Positions 14,879-23,941 of a stretch of 26,461 nucleotides of DNA are shown piece by piece (within the stretch, counting starts at the first letter, position 1; each line of letters begins with the position of its first letter). The position numbers were made by a program, and so were the translations under genes. The notes under the pieces are model-generated. The model was given only the letters and a program-made list of their open reading frames with translations. It was not told the origin of the DNA and ran no database searches. The stretch spans positions 1 through 26,461 of the forward strand of contig JABWCP010000036.1 in NCBI GenBank assembly GCA_013360215.1. The letters are read 5' to 3'. This DNA comes from a bacterium. GTDB taxonomy: Bacteria; CLD3; SB21.

Positions 14879-16090
14879 TTATTGCATTGCTAACTTAAAA
14901 ATATCTTCGATCGCGCGTGTTTTGGTGAACGCATCAAAGTGCGTAACCGCACGACGTCTCGCCGATTGGGCCATGGCGGCACGCTCCTGCGGATTATTCA
15001 TCAGACGAATCATAGCGTTTGCAAGCCCTTTCACATCGCCACTTTCGACGATCAATCCGTTCCCCTCATCGCCGATTACTTCCGGGATACCGCCACGGCG
15101 AAATCCGATGACAGGCACTTGGAGCGCCATCGCTTCGAGCGCCGTGCGACCAAACGGTTCATCCCACAACGAAGGTATCGCTAGCACATCCATGCCGCAT
15201 ACGTATGGACGCACATCCGATTTGAATCCGATAAAAATAACACGATCGATCAAAGCCAGTGAATGTACTTGTGCGTGCAGCGATGCATCATACGCCTGTT
15301 GTTTACTCGAATTTTGGCCGCCGACAATAACACAGCGAATATCTTTTTCAGGGAACTGCCTGATCATCTCAGCAACAGCGGTTATCAATACATGATAACC
15401 TTTTTTAGGAAGCGGTCTCCCGCACGCGCCGACGACAAAAGCCGTTAGCGGAATATGATACTCCTCGCGCAGCCTACTGCGTATCCGCGTAGGATCAAAT
15501 TCATCGAAATCTATTGAATTGTAAACCACATTTTTTTTATGTGAAGGTACCGGAAAAAGTTTAGCCGTATGCTCCGATACCGCAATAACGGATTTTAATG
15601 AGGACCATCGGCTAAAAAAAGCTATCCCTACACGCGACAAGCCGTCGGGCACATTGCGTAAATGCCAAATCACAGGAATTTTTGTTACCCATCCCGCAAT
15701 GGTACCAATAAAACGTGTCGCGGTAGTATTGGCATGTATCAGTGCAATATGGTGCTTACGAATCAGAGACGGTAAATAAAAAAAACTCACCGCTATGAAA
15801 TCGCGCACTTGCAAAACCGGCTTGATCCACCGTAAGAAGCCTCGAGCTTGATGCGATGTCATCCCGATGCGCAGATGCGGCTCATATAAGATGGTCGCCA
15901 GTTTTTCTTCCTGAACGCGCGTATTGAGAAGGCCTTCTTTTTCCGGTACAGCAATAAAAGCCTCAAACTGCTCTTTATCAAGAAAACGTAGAATATAAAA
16001 TAAACTACGGGCTCCTCCGCCGTGCGTCAACGACTGCTCAAGGAATAGGATACGCGACTTAGATATGGGCTCTGAGAAGTGTGAATTCAT
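14879..16090 (-). CDS. Glycosyltransferase family 4
   Basis: This protein of about 403 residues has the GT-B fold of GT4 enzymes: an N-terminal acceptor domain with LTHGGGARSLFYIL and a C-terminal donor domain with FVVGACGRPLPKKGYHVLI, then PSLWDEPFGRTALEAMALQVPVIGF, where the two Glu of the E-x7-E motif bind the nucleotide sugar. It is a retaining sugar transferase of the cytoplasmic face of the inner membrane. The ATG at 16090 overlaps the TGA of the asparagine-synthetase-like gene (ATGA), so it is preferred to the GTG at 16096. The donor and acceptor sugars cannot be read from sequence. It acts with the other two GT4 enzymes and flippase of this operon. Confidence 0.9.
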   Translation of the reverse strand: MNSHFSEPISKSRILFLEQSLTHGGGARSLFYILRFLDKEQFEAFIAVPEKEGLLNTRVQEEKLATILYEPHLRIGMTSHQARGFLRWIKPVLQVRDFIAVSFFYLPSLIRKHHIALIHANTTATRFIGTIAGWVTKIPVIWHLRNVPDGLSRVGIAFFSRWSSLKSVIAVSEHTAKLFPVPSHKKNVVYNSIDFDEFDPTRIRSRLREEYHIPLTAFVVGACGRPLPKKGYHVLITAVAEMIRQFPEKDIRCVIVGGQNSSKQQAYDASLHAQVHSLALIDRVIFIGFKSDVRPYVCGMDVLAIPSLWDEPFGRTALEAMALQVPVIGFRRGGIPEVIGDEGNGLIVESGDVKGLANAMIRLMNNPQERAAMAQSARRRAVTHFDAFTKTRAIEDIFKLAMQ

Positions 16091-17802
16091 TTCCACAATT
16101 TTTTTACCTGATCAAGCCACAAAGAAAGTGCCGTGACATTCCACATAAATTCATAAGCGCGTCGCGGCAATCGTGTTTGCGATGGAGCCGTAGCCCTCCA
16201 TAACACATTAAGTTGACCATGATCTACAAACGAAAGCAAAGGATTATCTTTTTTCCACACCGTGTTTTCTATATATGCCCGAATTCGCGGTTCTGAAAAA
16301 ATTTTGTGCATCGGCGGAGTAAAACCTTTCTTTTTTCGATAAACCAAGTCATTCGGAATATTTTGAGCTAACATGGATTTGAGTATTGATTTATTAACGC
16401 CGTTTCGGCATTTGATCGAAAACGGCAAGCTCAAGCCATTATCAACAAATTCAGGCGAAAGATAGGGATAAATCATACGATTCCCAAATCGTATCATACT
16501 GTCATAAAGTTTAGCTCCGGCTTTACCGGTGCAGGCCATCTGGATATCCGACGCAGCATAATTGGCCAATAAATTTTGTTCATGATACATTGGTTGATCC
16601 AAAATATATCGCAAAACTTCTTTTTTTACCGAATCCGGTATGGTATAAAGAATACCATTAAACGGATTACGTGCCAAGTACCACGCCACAGGCAACGGCC
16701 ATTCCGCCGATAACTTGTGTTTAGCCAAAGTAGCGCTCCATGCCGTGTCATAACGCCAAAGCGACAAACTCCGGTACATCCATGACTTCATTTTACGTAC
16801 AAGATACGGTGAGCGATAGCGCCGTTGCCATTTTGTATATGCCGTCAAACCGCCGTGCAATCCGTCTGCACCGGTACCATCAATAGCGCTATGTCTGGGA
16901 AATTTTTGAGCGACGTATTCGGCTAACACCATAGAAGGCAATGTCGCGTAATCACAAAACGGAAATGAATACGTAAGGCCGATACGCGCCATTTGGGTTT
17001 CGGCTTGCTCCATCGTAAACTCTGCGACATGAAGCGGCATTCCCAAATACGTACTTATGGCGCTCGCCACCGAAAGCTCAGGATCGTCCGACCCAAAACT
17101 CAAAAATACCGGTTCGATTTTTTTTTGTATTGCTCCGGCATACGCCATGATTAAAGCCGAATCCACGCCGCCGCTAAAAAATAAAACCGACCTATCCGGT
17201 ATAGAGTGAATCGTGTCCGAGAGCGTCTTTTGCGTGTCCTGGTACGCTTCATTATATGTCTTATTTTCCAACGGCGGAATGCGGTAATGGGTATCTTCAA
17301 TCACCGCTTTAAACGAAAAACGATACGCACAACCCGGGCGTGTACGACGAATGGATCGGAAAAGCGTAAGCGGTGCCGGAGCGCTATTAAATTGTAAACA
17401 TGCATAGAGCACGACTTCGTCTATTTCAGGCGAGGCAAAACCAATCATTAACCGCAAATCATCGGAAATCAACCAACCGTTTCCGCAACGGGCATAATAA
17501 ATTTGTTTTACTATCCACGGCGCACAATAAACCGTTATCTCTTCGGTCGTGGTTTCCCAATGTAAGTAATGTGAATTTTGGCGAAAGTTTCCATTCGGAT
17601 GTGTATCTGAAAATAAAATATCGGCCGGATTCTGAATCGTTCCCAAGCTGGCTTTAACAAACATCATCTTCGCATTATTTTGCTTTTCCAAACGATAGGT
17701 CAAACCGATACCGGCAGCATACCGCGCGACATGGTTTTCAAAATACTCCGGCGGCTTATCGCCGAAAAACGCAATAAAGTAAACGGAGTCGTTATTATTC
17801 AT
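16087..17802 (-). CDS. Asparagine-synthetase-like amidotransferase lacking the glutaminase cysteine
   Basis: This 571-residue protein resembles AsnB. Its C-terminal ATP-pyrophosphatase domain carries the PP-loop FFSGGVDSALI (SGGVDS at 210-215) and later the conserved DGTGADGLHGG and YRKKKGFTPPM-like segments of the synthetase domain. The N-terminal half keeps the fold pattern of a class II glutaminase (LISDDLRLMIGF, YACLQFNSAP) but starts MNNNDSVYF with no Cys at position 2, so glutamine hydrolysis is not expected. It may use free ammonia or another amine to form an amide, or, like beta-lactam synthetase, close a ring. In O-antigen clusters such proteins amidate uronic acids. It overlaps both neighbours by 4 bases, so a role in the glycan is likely. 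Confidence 0.82.
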   Translation of the reverse strand: MNNNDSVYFIAFFGDKPPEYFENHVARYAAGIGLTYRLEKQNNAKMMFVKASLGTIQNPADILFSDTHPNGNFRQNSHYLHWETTTEEITVYCAPWIVKQIYYARCGNGWLISDDLRLMIGFASPEIDEVVLYACLQFNSAPAPLTLFRSIRRTRPGCAYRFSFKAVIEDTHYRIPPLENKTYNEAYQDTQKTLSDTIHSIPDRSVLFFSGGVDSALIMAYAGAIQKKIEPVFLSFGSDDPELSVASAISTYLGMPLHVAEFTMEQAETQMARIGLTYSFPFCDYATLPSMVLAEYVAQKFPRHSAIDGTGADGLHGGLTAYTKWQRRYRSPYLVRKMKSWMYRSLSLWRYDTAWSATLAKHKLSAEWPLPVAWYLARNPFNGILYTIPDSVKKEVLRYILDQPMYHEQNLLANYAASDIQMACTGKAGAKLYDSMIRFGNRMIYPYLSPEFVDNGLSLPFSIKCRNGVNKSILKSMLAQNIPNDLVYRKKKGFTPPMHKIFSEPRIRAYIENTVWKKDNPLLSFVDHGQLNVLWRATAPSQTRLPRRAYEFMWNVTALSLWLDQVKKLWK

Positions 17803-19010
17803 AAGTTTTTTTCGGAAGGTACAATATGTTCATACAAACGACGCACGTTTTTTTCCATATCAAAATAATTATTTACAAACTGATATGCTGATGCCATGCA
17901 TGCACGCGTCTGATCAGACTGGGTTAAACTTTCAGACATGGCATCCGCCAGCGCCAACGCATTCGCAGGTTCACAGAGTAGCCCGGTTTCCCGGTGTTTC
18001 ACGACTTCCGGAATGCCCGATACATCAGTTGCCACCACCGGTGTTTTAAGAAACATTGCCTCAATGATCACATTGGGGATACCATCCCGGTCACCGTTGG
18101 ATGTAATAATTGACGGCATAACAAAAAGAGCCGCCGATGCTATTTCTCGTAGAACCTGGGTGTTATTTAGTTCACCGGCCATGGTCACACAATCGGATAC
18201 ATGTTCCTGTTGAATGGCTACCGACAACGATTCCCTTAGCGGTCCGTCGCCGATCAAAATCAATTCAAAACGAAAACCGCGTTTTTTTAATACACCACAC
18301 GCACGGATCAAATAATTAAATCCTTTTTTTTCGACCAACCGCCCAACCGTTATTATTTTAAAAGGTAACGTTGGATCTTTTTGTGGTCGAATAAAATCAT
18401 TAAAAATACTCGTAGGAATGCCATGATAATCTAGGTGAATTTTATGCGCTAGATCGTTATATGTCAAAAGCGTTTGACGATTGTAAGCCGTGCACGTTGA
18501 TACAAATGATGCTTCAGAAAGTTTATTTTTCAGAGCGTTACGGTAAACGTAAATATCATTTGCATGCGCTGATGCGCTCCACGGTATGCCCGTTATCCGA
18601 CTGACTACAAGAGCCACTTCAGAAACCCATCCCAAAAAATGAACATGTATGTGTTGCGTCGGTTTTTTTTCTATAAGATCAAGCAACCATAACGCATACG
18701 CCGATTTTTTAATTGCTTTCCATCGCTTACCTGCATTACGATGCGGAAGTAAAAACCATCCGGCAATGCATCGCACCGAACGCAACGGTCGTCGTAAGAA
18801 ATACTTCAACGCCTCTTTATGTATTGTACGATCCGGCGATTCAACCGTATCAAGTATGCGGCCTGGATCGTCAAATGCATCCAGGGTATTTTTAGAAAAC
18901 GTAACAACACGGATCGGTGTAATGCGACGCATCACTTCCACTTCGCGAAAAATAAATGTCTCCGATCGACGCGGAAAAACACCGATCAAATATAAAATTT
19001 CTTTATTCAT
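17799..19010 (-). CDS. Glycosyltransferase family 4
   Basis: This 403-residue GT-B protein begins with LIGVFPRRSETFIFREVEVM, like the WcaL/AmsK group of exopolysaccharide transferases. The donor domain shows FKIITVGRLVEKKGFNYLIRA and MPSIITSNGDRDGIPNVIIEAMFLKTPVVATDVSGIPE, the usual E-x7-E region with the start of the nucleotide-sugar pocket. It probably adds a hexose to a lipid-linked glycan in the cytoplasm. Its stop overlaps the start of the asparagine-synthetase-like gene (ATGA), placing it in the same operon. A clear Shine-Dalgarno sequence is not visible. Sugar specificity cannot be assigned. Confidence 0.9.
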   Translation of the reverse strand: MNKEILYLIGVFPRRSETFIFREVEVMRRITPIRVVTFSKNTLDAFDDPGRILDTVESPDRTIHKEALKYFLRRPLRSVRCIAGWFLLPHRNAGKRWKAIKKSAYALWLLDLIEKKPTQHIHVHFLGWVSEVALVVSRITGIPWSASAHANDIYVYRNALKNKLSEASFVSTCTAYNRQTLLTYNDLAHKIHLDYHGIPTSIFNDFIRPQKDPTLPFKIITVGRLVEKKGFNYLIRACGVLKKRGFRFELILIGDGPLRESLSVAIQQEHVSDCVTMAGELNNTQVLREIASAALFVMPSIITSNGDRDGIPNVIIEAMFLKTPVVATDVSGIPEVVKHRETGLLCEPANALALADAMSESLTQSDQTRACMASAYQFVNNYFDMEKNVRRLYEHIVPSEKNL

Positions 19011-19080
19011 GACTTATGCGATTTTCCGTTCGATTGGCCTCAAATAACGAAAAAAAACGCATAGTTCATCGTACTTTTTT

Positions 19081-20301
19081 TTATTTGGAAAATTCGACGG
19101 ATTCGACAGAAAATATGTGGGCCGAGCGGCTGATTTCTCGTTTACGCCAAAAAATCTCAAATAACAGTTTATCATTGTGACGCGCCATTACATCCAACGA
19201 AAAATTATTAATCGTCCATTCACGGCCTTGTTTCCCCAGCACTGCGGTTTCTTCCGGACGGAAAATAAGTTTTTTGACGGCCTCGCTCAAGCTCTCCACA
19301 TTTTCCGGAGCGATAAGCAAACCGCTATAACCGTCGCGAATGGCTTCCGTAATGCCGCCGACTTTCGTACCGATAACCGCTTTGCCACGCATACCGGCTT
19401 CGACAAAAACCAAACCGAAACCTTCAACGAATTCACGGGTGACACGACCCGACATGGCAAAAACATCCGCCACTGCATAATAATTTTCCAGCAGTGAAGC
19501 CTCAACATAACCGGCAAAAAAAACATGATTTTCCAAACCTAATTTTTTGACCTGCATTTCAAGATTTTTACGCGTGTTCCCCTCACCGACAATGATATAG
19601 AGTATTTCAGGAATTTCGTACCGCAAACGATGCACAGCTTCAATAACAAGGTCATGACCTTTGGCCTCGACAAGACGGCCGACCGTTAATACGATCTTTC
19701 GATTGCGCCATTGCGGCCAAAGCGTCAGCGCTTCTTCCTTTGTTTTTACAGCTGTCGGATCAAATGCGATACCATTGTATATGACTTTCAGCTTGGATTG
19801 CAATATTTTTTCAGGCATAGTATTACGAATCAATTTTTCGGCTTCATTACTAATCGTAACAATAGCGTCGGCACGTCGAATGAACAAGTTACCCAACCAC
19901 GTCGATAAACCGGCGAAAAAGCCTCGAGAATTATCGGAGCGCAACATACCGCCACCGTGAATTGTACCGATCCAACGGCCGGGTAAAAAAGCCAGCACTG
20001 CCGTGGAGCGGCAACCTGCAAATGTTGAGCTCCATATGACATCCGGACGAAATTTCCAATAATGCCTTATAATAGAAATCGTCGCAAAGATAATGCGGAT
20101 ACCGTACCATGCCTCATTGGTTAACGGCATGCGTATGATCTCGTAATCGGAACGTTCAGAAATGATTTTTCGCTTATATTGAGGCGCCAGTAAACGAACC
20201 TGATGACCCTGATTATGAAGGCCCTGAGCAAGATGATGTGCGTAGGTCGCGCTGCCCCCGCTGGCCGGAAAAAATTTCATTGCAACGACAAGAATTCGCA
20301 T
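19081..20301 (-). CDS. Glycosyltransferase family 4
   Basis: This 406-residue GT4 enzyme has the acceptor-domain start RILVVAMKFFPASGGSATYAHHLAQGL with its glycine-rich loop, and the donor-domain segments RKIVLTVGRLVEAKGHDLVIEAV and VEGFGLVFVEAGMRGKAVIGTKVGGITEAI (E-x7-E). The ATG at 20301 has GGAG five bases upstream. It is the first gene of the operon that runs through two more GT4 genes and the asparagine-synthetase-like gene to the flippase, with 70 bases to the next gene. It probably starts or extends the lipid-linked oligosaccharide. Donor and acceptor sugars cannot be told from sequence alone. Confidence 0.9.
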   Translation of the reverse strand: MRILVVAMKFFPASGGSATYAHHLAQGLHNQGHQVRLLAPQYKRKIISERSDYEIIRMPLTNEAWYGIRIIFATISIIRHYWKFRPDVIWSSTFAGCRSTAVLAFLPGRWIGTIHGGGMLRSDNSRGFFAGLSTWLGNLFIRRADAIVTISNEAEKLIRNTMPEKILQSKLKVIYNGIAFDPTAVKTKEEALTLWPQWRNRKIVLTVGRLVEAKGHDLVIEAVHRLRYEIPEILYIIVGEGNTRKNLEMQVKKLGLENHVFFAGYVEASLLENYYAVADVFAMSGRVTREFVEGFGLVFVEAGMRGKAVIGTKVGGITEAIRDGYSGLLIAPENVESLSEAVKKLIFRPEETAVLGKQGREWTINNFSLDVMARHNDKLLFEIFWRKREISRSAHIFSVESVEFSK

Positions 20302-20391
20302 ACGACTCCAGTAAGAATAAATCCGTAAAATTGTTATTTAAATCACAATAAATAGGTAACACAGAATGAGTATAGGACTGCCAAATTAGGT

Positions 20392-20424
20392 ACATATTAA
20401 ATCATTATTAACGATTTAATATGT
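20392..20424. repeat. Perfect 12-base inverted repeat upstream of the glycan operon
   Basis: ACATATTAAATC (20392-20403) and GATTTAATATGT (20413-20424) are exact complements around a 9-base centre. The element lies 91 bases upstream of the first glycosyltransferase start. No T tract follows on either strand, so an operator is more likely than a terminator. Confidence 0.45.
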
Positions 20425-20683
20425 TTATTATATACATTGCCGATCTAACTCCACTTCTGTCAGACAGATATATCTCATACCCGTTATTCACATTTATTCC
20501 TTTTCCCAAAATTGACCTAATCATAGGTATGTACAAATCTTCAGGTGTTGGATTTCAATCAATTTTTCAAAGGAAATTCACTGCGACGACTTATCGAGCA
20601 ATAGCTATGCCACACACATCTGCAATTGCCTCTAAAATTTTCAAGGAATTATCTATTATAATGACGTTATCATCGCTGCATAA
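20408..20683 (-). pseudogene. Possible decayed gene on the minus strand (three internal stops)
   Basis: One minus-strand frame reads SDDNVIIIDNSLKILEAIAD, then VCGIAIAR, a TAA, VVAVNFL, TGA, KID, TGA, then NPTPEDLYIPMIRSILGKG and YEIYLSDRSGVRSAMYIINI to a final TAA. The pieces are in the same frame and protein-like, and the two TGA codons fall where Trp would read naturally. The opposite strand has an 88-codon frame at 20421-20687 with unbalanced composition. I favour a degenerate minus-strand gene, family unknown. The wider spacer 20302-21011 otherwise shows only short repeats and a possible promoter. Confidence 0.3.
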
Positions 20684-20695
20684 TTAGTTGAAATA

Positions 20696-20710
20696 TTTCA
20701 CACTGCCATA
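20696..20710 (+). repeat. 15-base direct repeat, copy 1
   Basis: TTTCACACTGCCATA occurs here and again at 20980-20994. This copy continues into AAAAAAATGGCA, so TGCCAT/ATGGCA (20704-20709 and 20716-20721) could form a small hairpin. Confidence 0.45.
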
Positions 20711-20877
20711 AAAAAATGGCATGCATGGATGAATATCGTACTAACCAGGTTTTATTTTCTTAGTGTAGAGACAATTGGCGGTGATCAATAAGCCAATGCG
20801 CCGATTGCATAATTACAATTAATTTTAAGGATTCGTACCTACTATTTATTCAAGATTCCCTGACTTAAAAAGCTATA

Positions 20878-20886
20878 TGATATAAT
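20878..20886 (+). promoter_or_regulatory. Candidate extended -10 promoter for the oligopeptidase gene
   Basis: TGATATAAT combines a TGn extension with a perfect TATAAT (20881-20886). No good -35 is present, as is common with extended -10 promoters. The predicted leader to ATG 21012 is about 120 bases. Confidence 0.35.
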
Positions 20887-20979
20887 TTGTTACGAATGTA
20901 TATTGAACCGCTTTGATTCAAAAAAGGTAATACAGAAGTCAAAACGACCGTTCGTTATTTATATTTAGAGTTCCATTTT

Positions 20980-20994
20980 TTTCACACTGCCATA
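20980..20994 (+). repeat. 15-base direct repeat, copy 2
   Basis: TTTCACACTGCCATA matches copy 1 (20696-20710) exactly, at a distance of 284 bases. This copy lies 17 bases upstream of the oligopeptidase start codon. Confidence 0.45.
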
Positions 20995-21011
20995 TTAAAA
21001 TTACACACACC

Positions 21012-23049
21012 ATGATTAATTTTTTTCGTTCTATCTTCTCCTCAAAACCCAAGCCTCCGGTAGCACCAATAAAGCCACATCGTGTAACGCATATCGGTAA
21101 ATCACTTACGGACGATTATTATTGGTTGCGCGACAAAGAAAATCCGGAAGTTATTGCCTATCTGGAAGCTGAAAATGTATATACAGACGCCTTGATGAAA
21201 CCTACTGAGGCTTTGCAAGATACGCTGTATCGCGAAATGCTCAGCCGCATTCAGGAGGACGACCGATCCGTCCCTGAACAAATCGGTGAGTTTCTATATT
21301 ATTACCGGACGGAGAAGGACAAGCAGTATAAAATCTATTGCCGTAAAAAAAACGGCGAGGAAAACGAAGCCGTACTACTTGACCTCAACACTCTGGCCAG
21401 TCATACACCCTATCTTGCACTCGGCGCCTACCGTGTCAGTCCGGATCACCGTTGGCTCGCATTTACTATAGATCATGACGGATCAGAACAATTCACACTT
21501 TACATCAAAAATCTGGAAACCGGAGAATTATCCCCCGAACACATTCCGAATACGTATTACGGTTTGGAGTGGGCCAACGACAGTGCAACGATTTTTTATA
21601 CGACGCTTGATCCAAGCCTTCGCCCGCATCGGGTGTATCGGCACAGTATCGGCTCAGAATTAACATCCGATCAACTTGTGTACGAAGAACCCGATGAACG
21701 GTACTATCTTGACCTTACCAAATCGCGCAGCGGGCGTTTTCTTTTGATAACATTGGCCAGTAAAACAACAACCGAAGTACATTTTTTGAATGCGGATCAT
21801 CCCGACAAACCGTTTCAAGTATTTCAGGAACGTGTGCAGGGTCATGAGTATAACGTCGAACATTGGGAGGATCGCTTTTTTATCACGACCAATGATCAGG
21901 CTGTTAATTTTCGTCTGATGGAAACACCTGCAGATCGGACAAATAAACAAAATTGGCGCGAAGTCATTGCTCCGGGATTTTATAGTTATTCATACACGTA
22001 CCAACGGCCTCAAAAGCATAACCATTCGCACGCAACCCGATCGAACTGAACATACCGTGCTTTTTCCGGAGCCCGTGTATAGTTATACGCCTTTGCGCAA
22101 TCCGGATTACAACGCATCGTTTTTTCGTTTGAACTATACTTCGCTTGTAACGCCGTCCACGGTGATGGATTACGACATTAAGAAAAGAGAACTAACGATA
22201 CGTAAACGGGAAGAAGTGGCAGGTTATGATGCCAACGACTATTCCAGCGAACGCATTTTGGTACAAGCGACGGATGGCACGTTAATTCCCATGTCCATCG
22301 TTTACAAAAAAGATCGCTTACCGAACAAACCGACACCGGCACTATTATATGGTTACGGTTCGTACGGCATTTGTATTGATCCGCAATTTGCTTCGCATCG
22401 CATCAGTTTACTGGACCGCGGTTTTGTTTTTGCCATAGCTCATATTCGCGGCGGTGATGATCTCGGGCGCAAATGGTACGAAGACGGAAAATTTCTTCAC
22501 AAAAAAAATACATTCACCGATTTTATCGCCTGCGCAAGGCATCTGATTTCGCAAGGCTATACGACACCCGCTCAATTAGCCATTATGGGCGGAAGCGCCG
22601 GCGGTCTTCTGATGGGCGCCGTGATCAATATGCAACCCGATCTCTTCGGAGCGGTCGTAGCCCATGTTCCTTTCGTGGATGTGGTCAATACCATGCTTGA
22701 TCCCAACCTGCCTCTGACCATCACCGAATACGAAGAATGGGGCAACCCCAATGATCCCGCTTATTTTGACTATATGATGTCTTACGCGCCTTACGAAAAC
22801 GTTAAACGTCAAGCGTACCCTCATATCCTCGTAACGGCCGGACTGAATGATCCGCGCGTAAGTTATTGGGAGCCGGCCAAGTGGGTTGCCAAACTGCGGC
22901 GTATGAAAACCGATCGCAACGACCTTCTAATGCGCACCCACATGGATTTTGGCCATAGCGGCGCTTCGGGTCGTTATGATTATTTGTTAGAGATCGCTTT
23001 CGATTATGCTTTTATTATTGAAAAAACCAAACCATCCGGACGTTCTTGA
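21012..23049 (+). pseudogene. ptrB: Oligopeptidase B (S9A serine peptidase), broken by an internal deletion
   Basis: Two frames together encode nearly all of an oligopeptidase B. The first (21012-22049) carries the N-terminal segment DYYWLRDKENPEVIAYLE and the propeller up to NWREVIAP. The second picks up at DFIVIHTRTNGL (about 21978) and continues to 23049 with the catalytic Ser in MGGSAGGLLMG, the Asp region NDPRVSYWEPAKWVAKLR and the catalytic His in FGHSGASGRY. Oligopeptidase B has about 13 residues between these points, so roughly 38 bases seem to be missing at 21971-21977, shifting the frame. Restoring them gives about 691 residues, near the 686 of E. coli OpdB. The family cleaves peptides after basic residues. 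It is a pseudogene unless the gap is an assembly error. Confidence 0.85.
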
Positions 23050-23050
23050 T

Positions 23051-23935
23051 ATGACGTGGAAAAAAGTTTTACTTTATTTTTTTATCGTACTGTTTTCGGC
23101 AGCCACCGGCGGCGGGATCGTCGGTTATTATGCGTATGAAAAATATTACCGTCCTATGGATCTTGATTTATGGAAAACACGCAACGCATTAGCCGAATCC
23201 CATGCGCAACTCCAGGCTATTTATCCCGAATACGAACACGCGAAACAATTTGCCGACTCGCTGCAAACATTCATTCCACTGCAGAGCGGGCTTAATTATC
23301 CGATGGAAAGCGAACGTCAGTATTATTATCACGACAAAATGTTTAATATCATCTACGATACCAAACGTTATCTGGAGCAGAAACGTCGCAAACAGGAATC
23401 GCATTTTCTGGAATTAGTAGATCATGTGATGCCGCATGAAAAACATCTGCGCATGATCCTCGACAGTATCGGCGTAAAAACAAACGATACGCTTCATCTG
23501 GAAAAAAATGCACAGGCCATCATGGATTTTGTTCAGTGCATACCGTATCAATCCGAAAACCGTGCTTACACCAAAATGCCGCTGGAGACGTTGTACGAAG
23601 GCGGAGGGGATTGTGAAGATTTAGCTGTTCTAGCGTATTCGCTACTTACGACGGCCGGCATTGAAGCGGTACTGGTCGTACCCACACGTACGATTGCCTC
23701 CATAGATCATGCAACGGTCGCTATTCATGGAAATTTTACAGGCCAATATATTGAACATAATCAGAAGCGTTTTTTTATCGCCGAATCCGCCGGCACGACC
23801 GACGCACGCAAACCCAAACGTTTTAAAATCGGTCGCGCGGAAAAATACAACATTTCACTCGTACTCGGTGACAGCCTCGAAGTTGCCAAACACGAAGTGG
23901 ACTGGATCATCAAAGAAAAACTGCGAACCCGGTAA
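23051..23935 (+). CDS. Membrane-anchored transglutaminase-like cysteine peptidase family protein
   Basis: This 294-residue protein starts with a short cytoplasmic end and one membrane helix or uncleaved signal (residues 5-28, LLYFFIVLFSAATGGGIVGYY). A charged helical, possibly coiled-coil, region covers about 38-125. The C-terminal half is a transglutaminase-like domain: the active Cys in GGGDCEDLAVLAYSLL (C188), His in SIDHATVAIHG (H220) and an acidic residue near IAESAG (E245). Such domains act as peptidases or amide-forming enzymes at the envelope. The start at ATG 23051 is one base after the oligopeptidase stop; an upstream in-frame start at 23006 would overlap that gene. It is read toward the methyltransferase, with 6 bases between stops. 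Substrate unknown. Confidence 0.82.
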   Translation: MTWKKVLLYFFIVLFSAATGGGIVGYYAYEKYYRPMDLDLWKTRNALAESHAQLQAIYPEYEHAKQFADSLQTFIPLQSGLNYPMESERQYYYHDKMFNIIYDTKRYLEQKRRKQESHFLELVDHVMPHEKHLRMILDSIGVKTNDTLHLEKNAQAIMDFVQCIPYQSENRAYTKMPLETLYEGGGDCEDLAVLAYSLLTTAGIEAVLVVPTRTIASIDHATVAIHGNFTGQYIEHNQKRFFIAESAGTTDARKPKRFKIGRAEKYNISLVLGDSLEVAKHEVDWIIKEKLRTR

Positions 23936-23941
23936 ACAACC

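Noticed and set aside
20408-20683. TGA read as tryptophan (alternative genetic code).
   Set aside because: Many clear genes here end in TGA within ATGA overlaps, and the same frame also contains a TAA.
20421-20687. An 88-codon plus-strand open frame in the spacer before the oligopeptidase.
   Set aside because: No ribosome site, skewed Ile/Ser/Phe composition and no recognisable family; the opposite strand reads more like a decayed protein.
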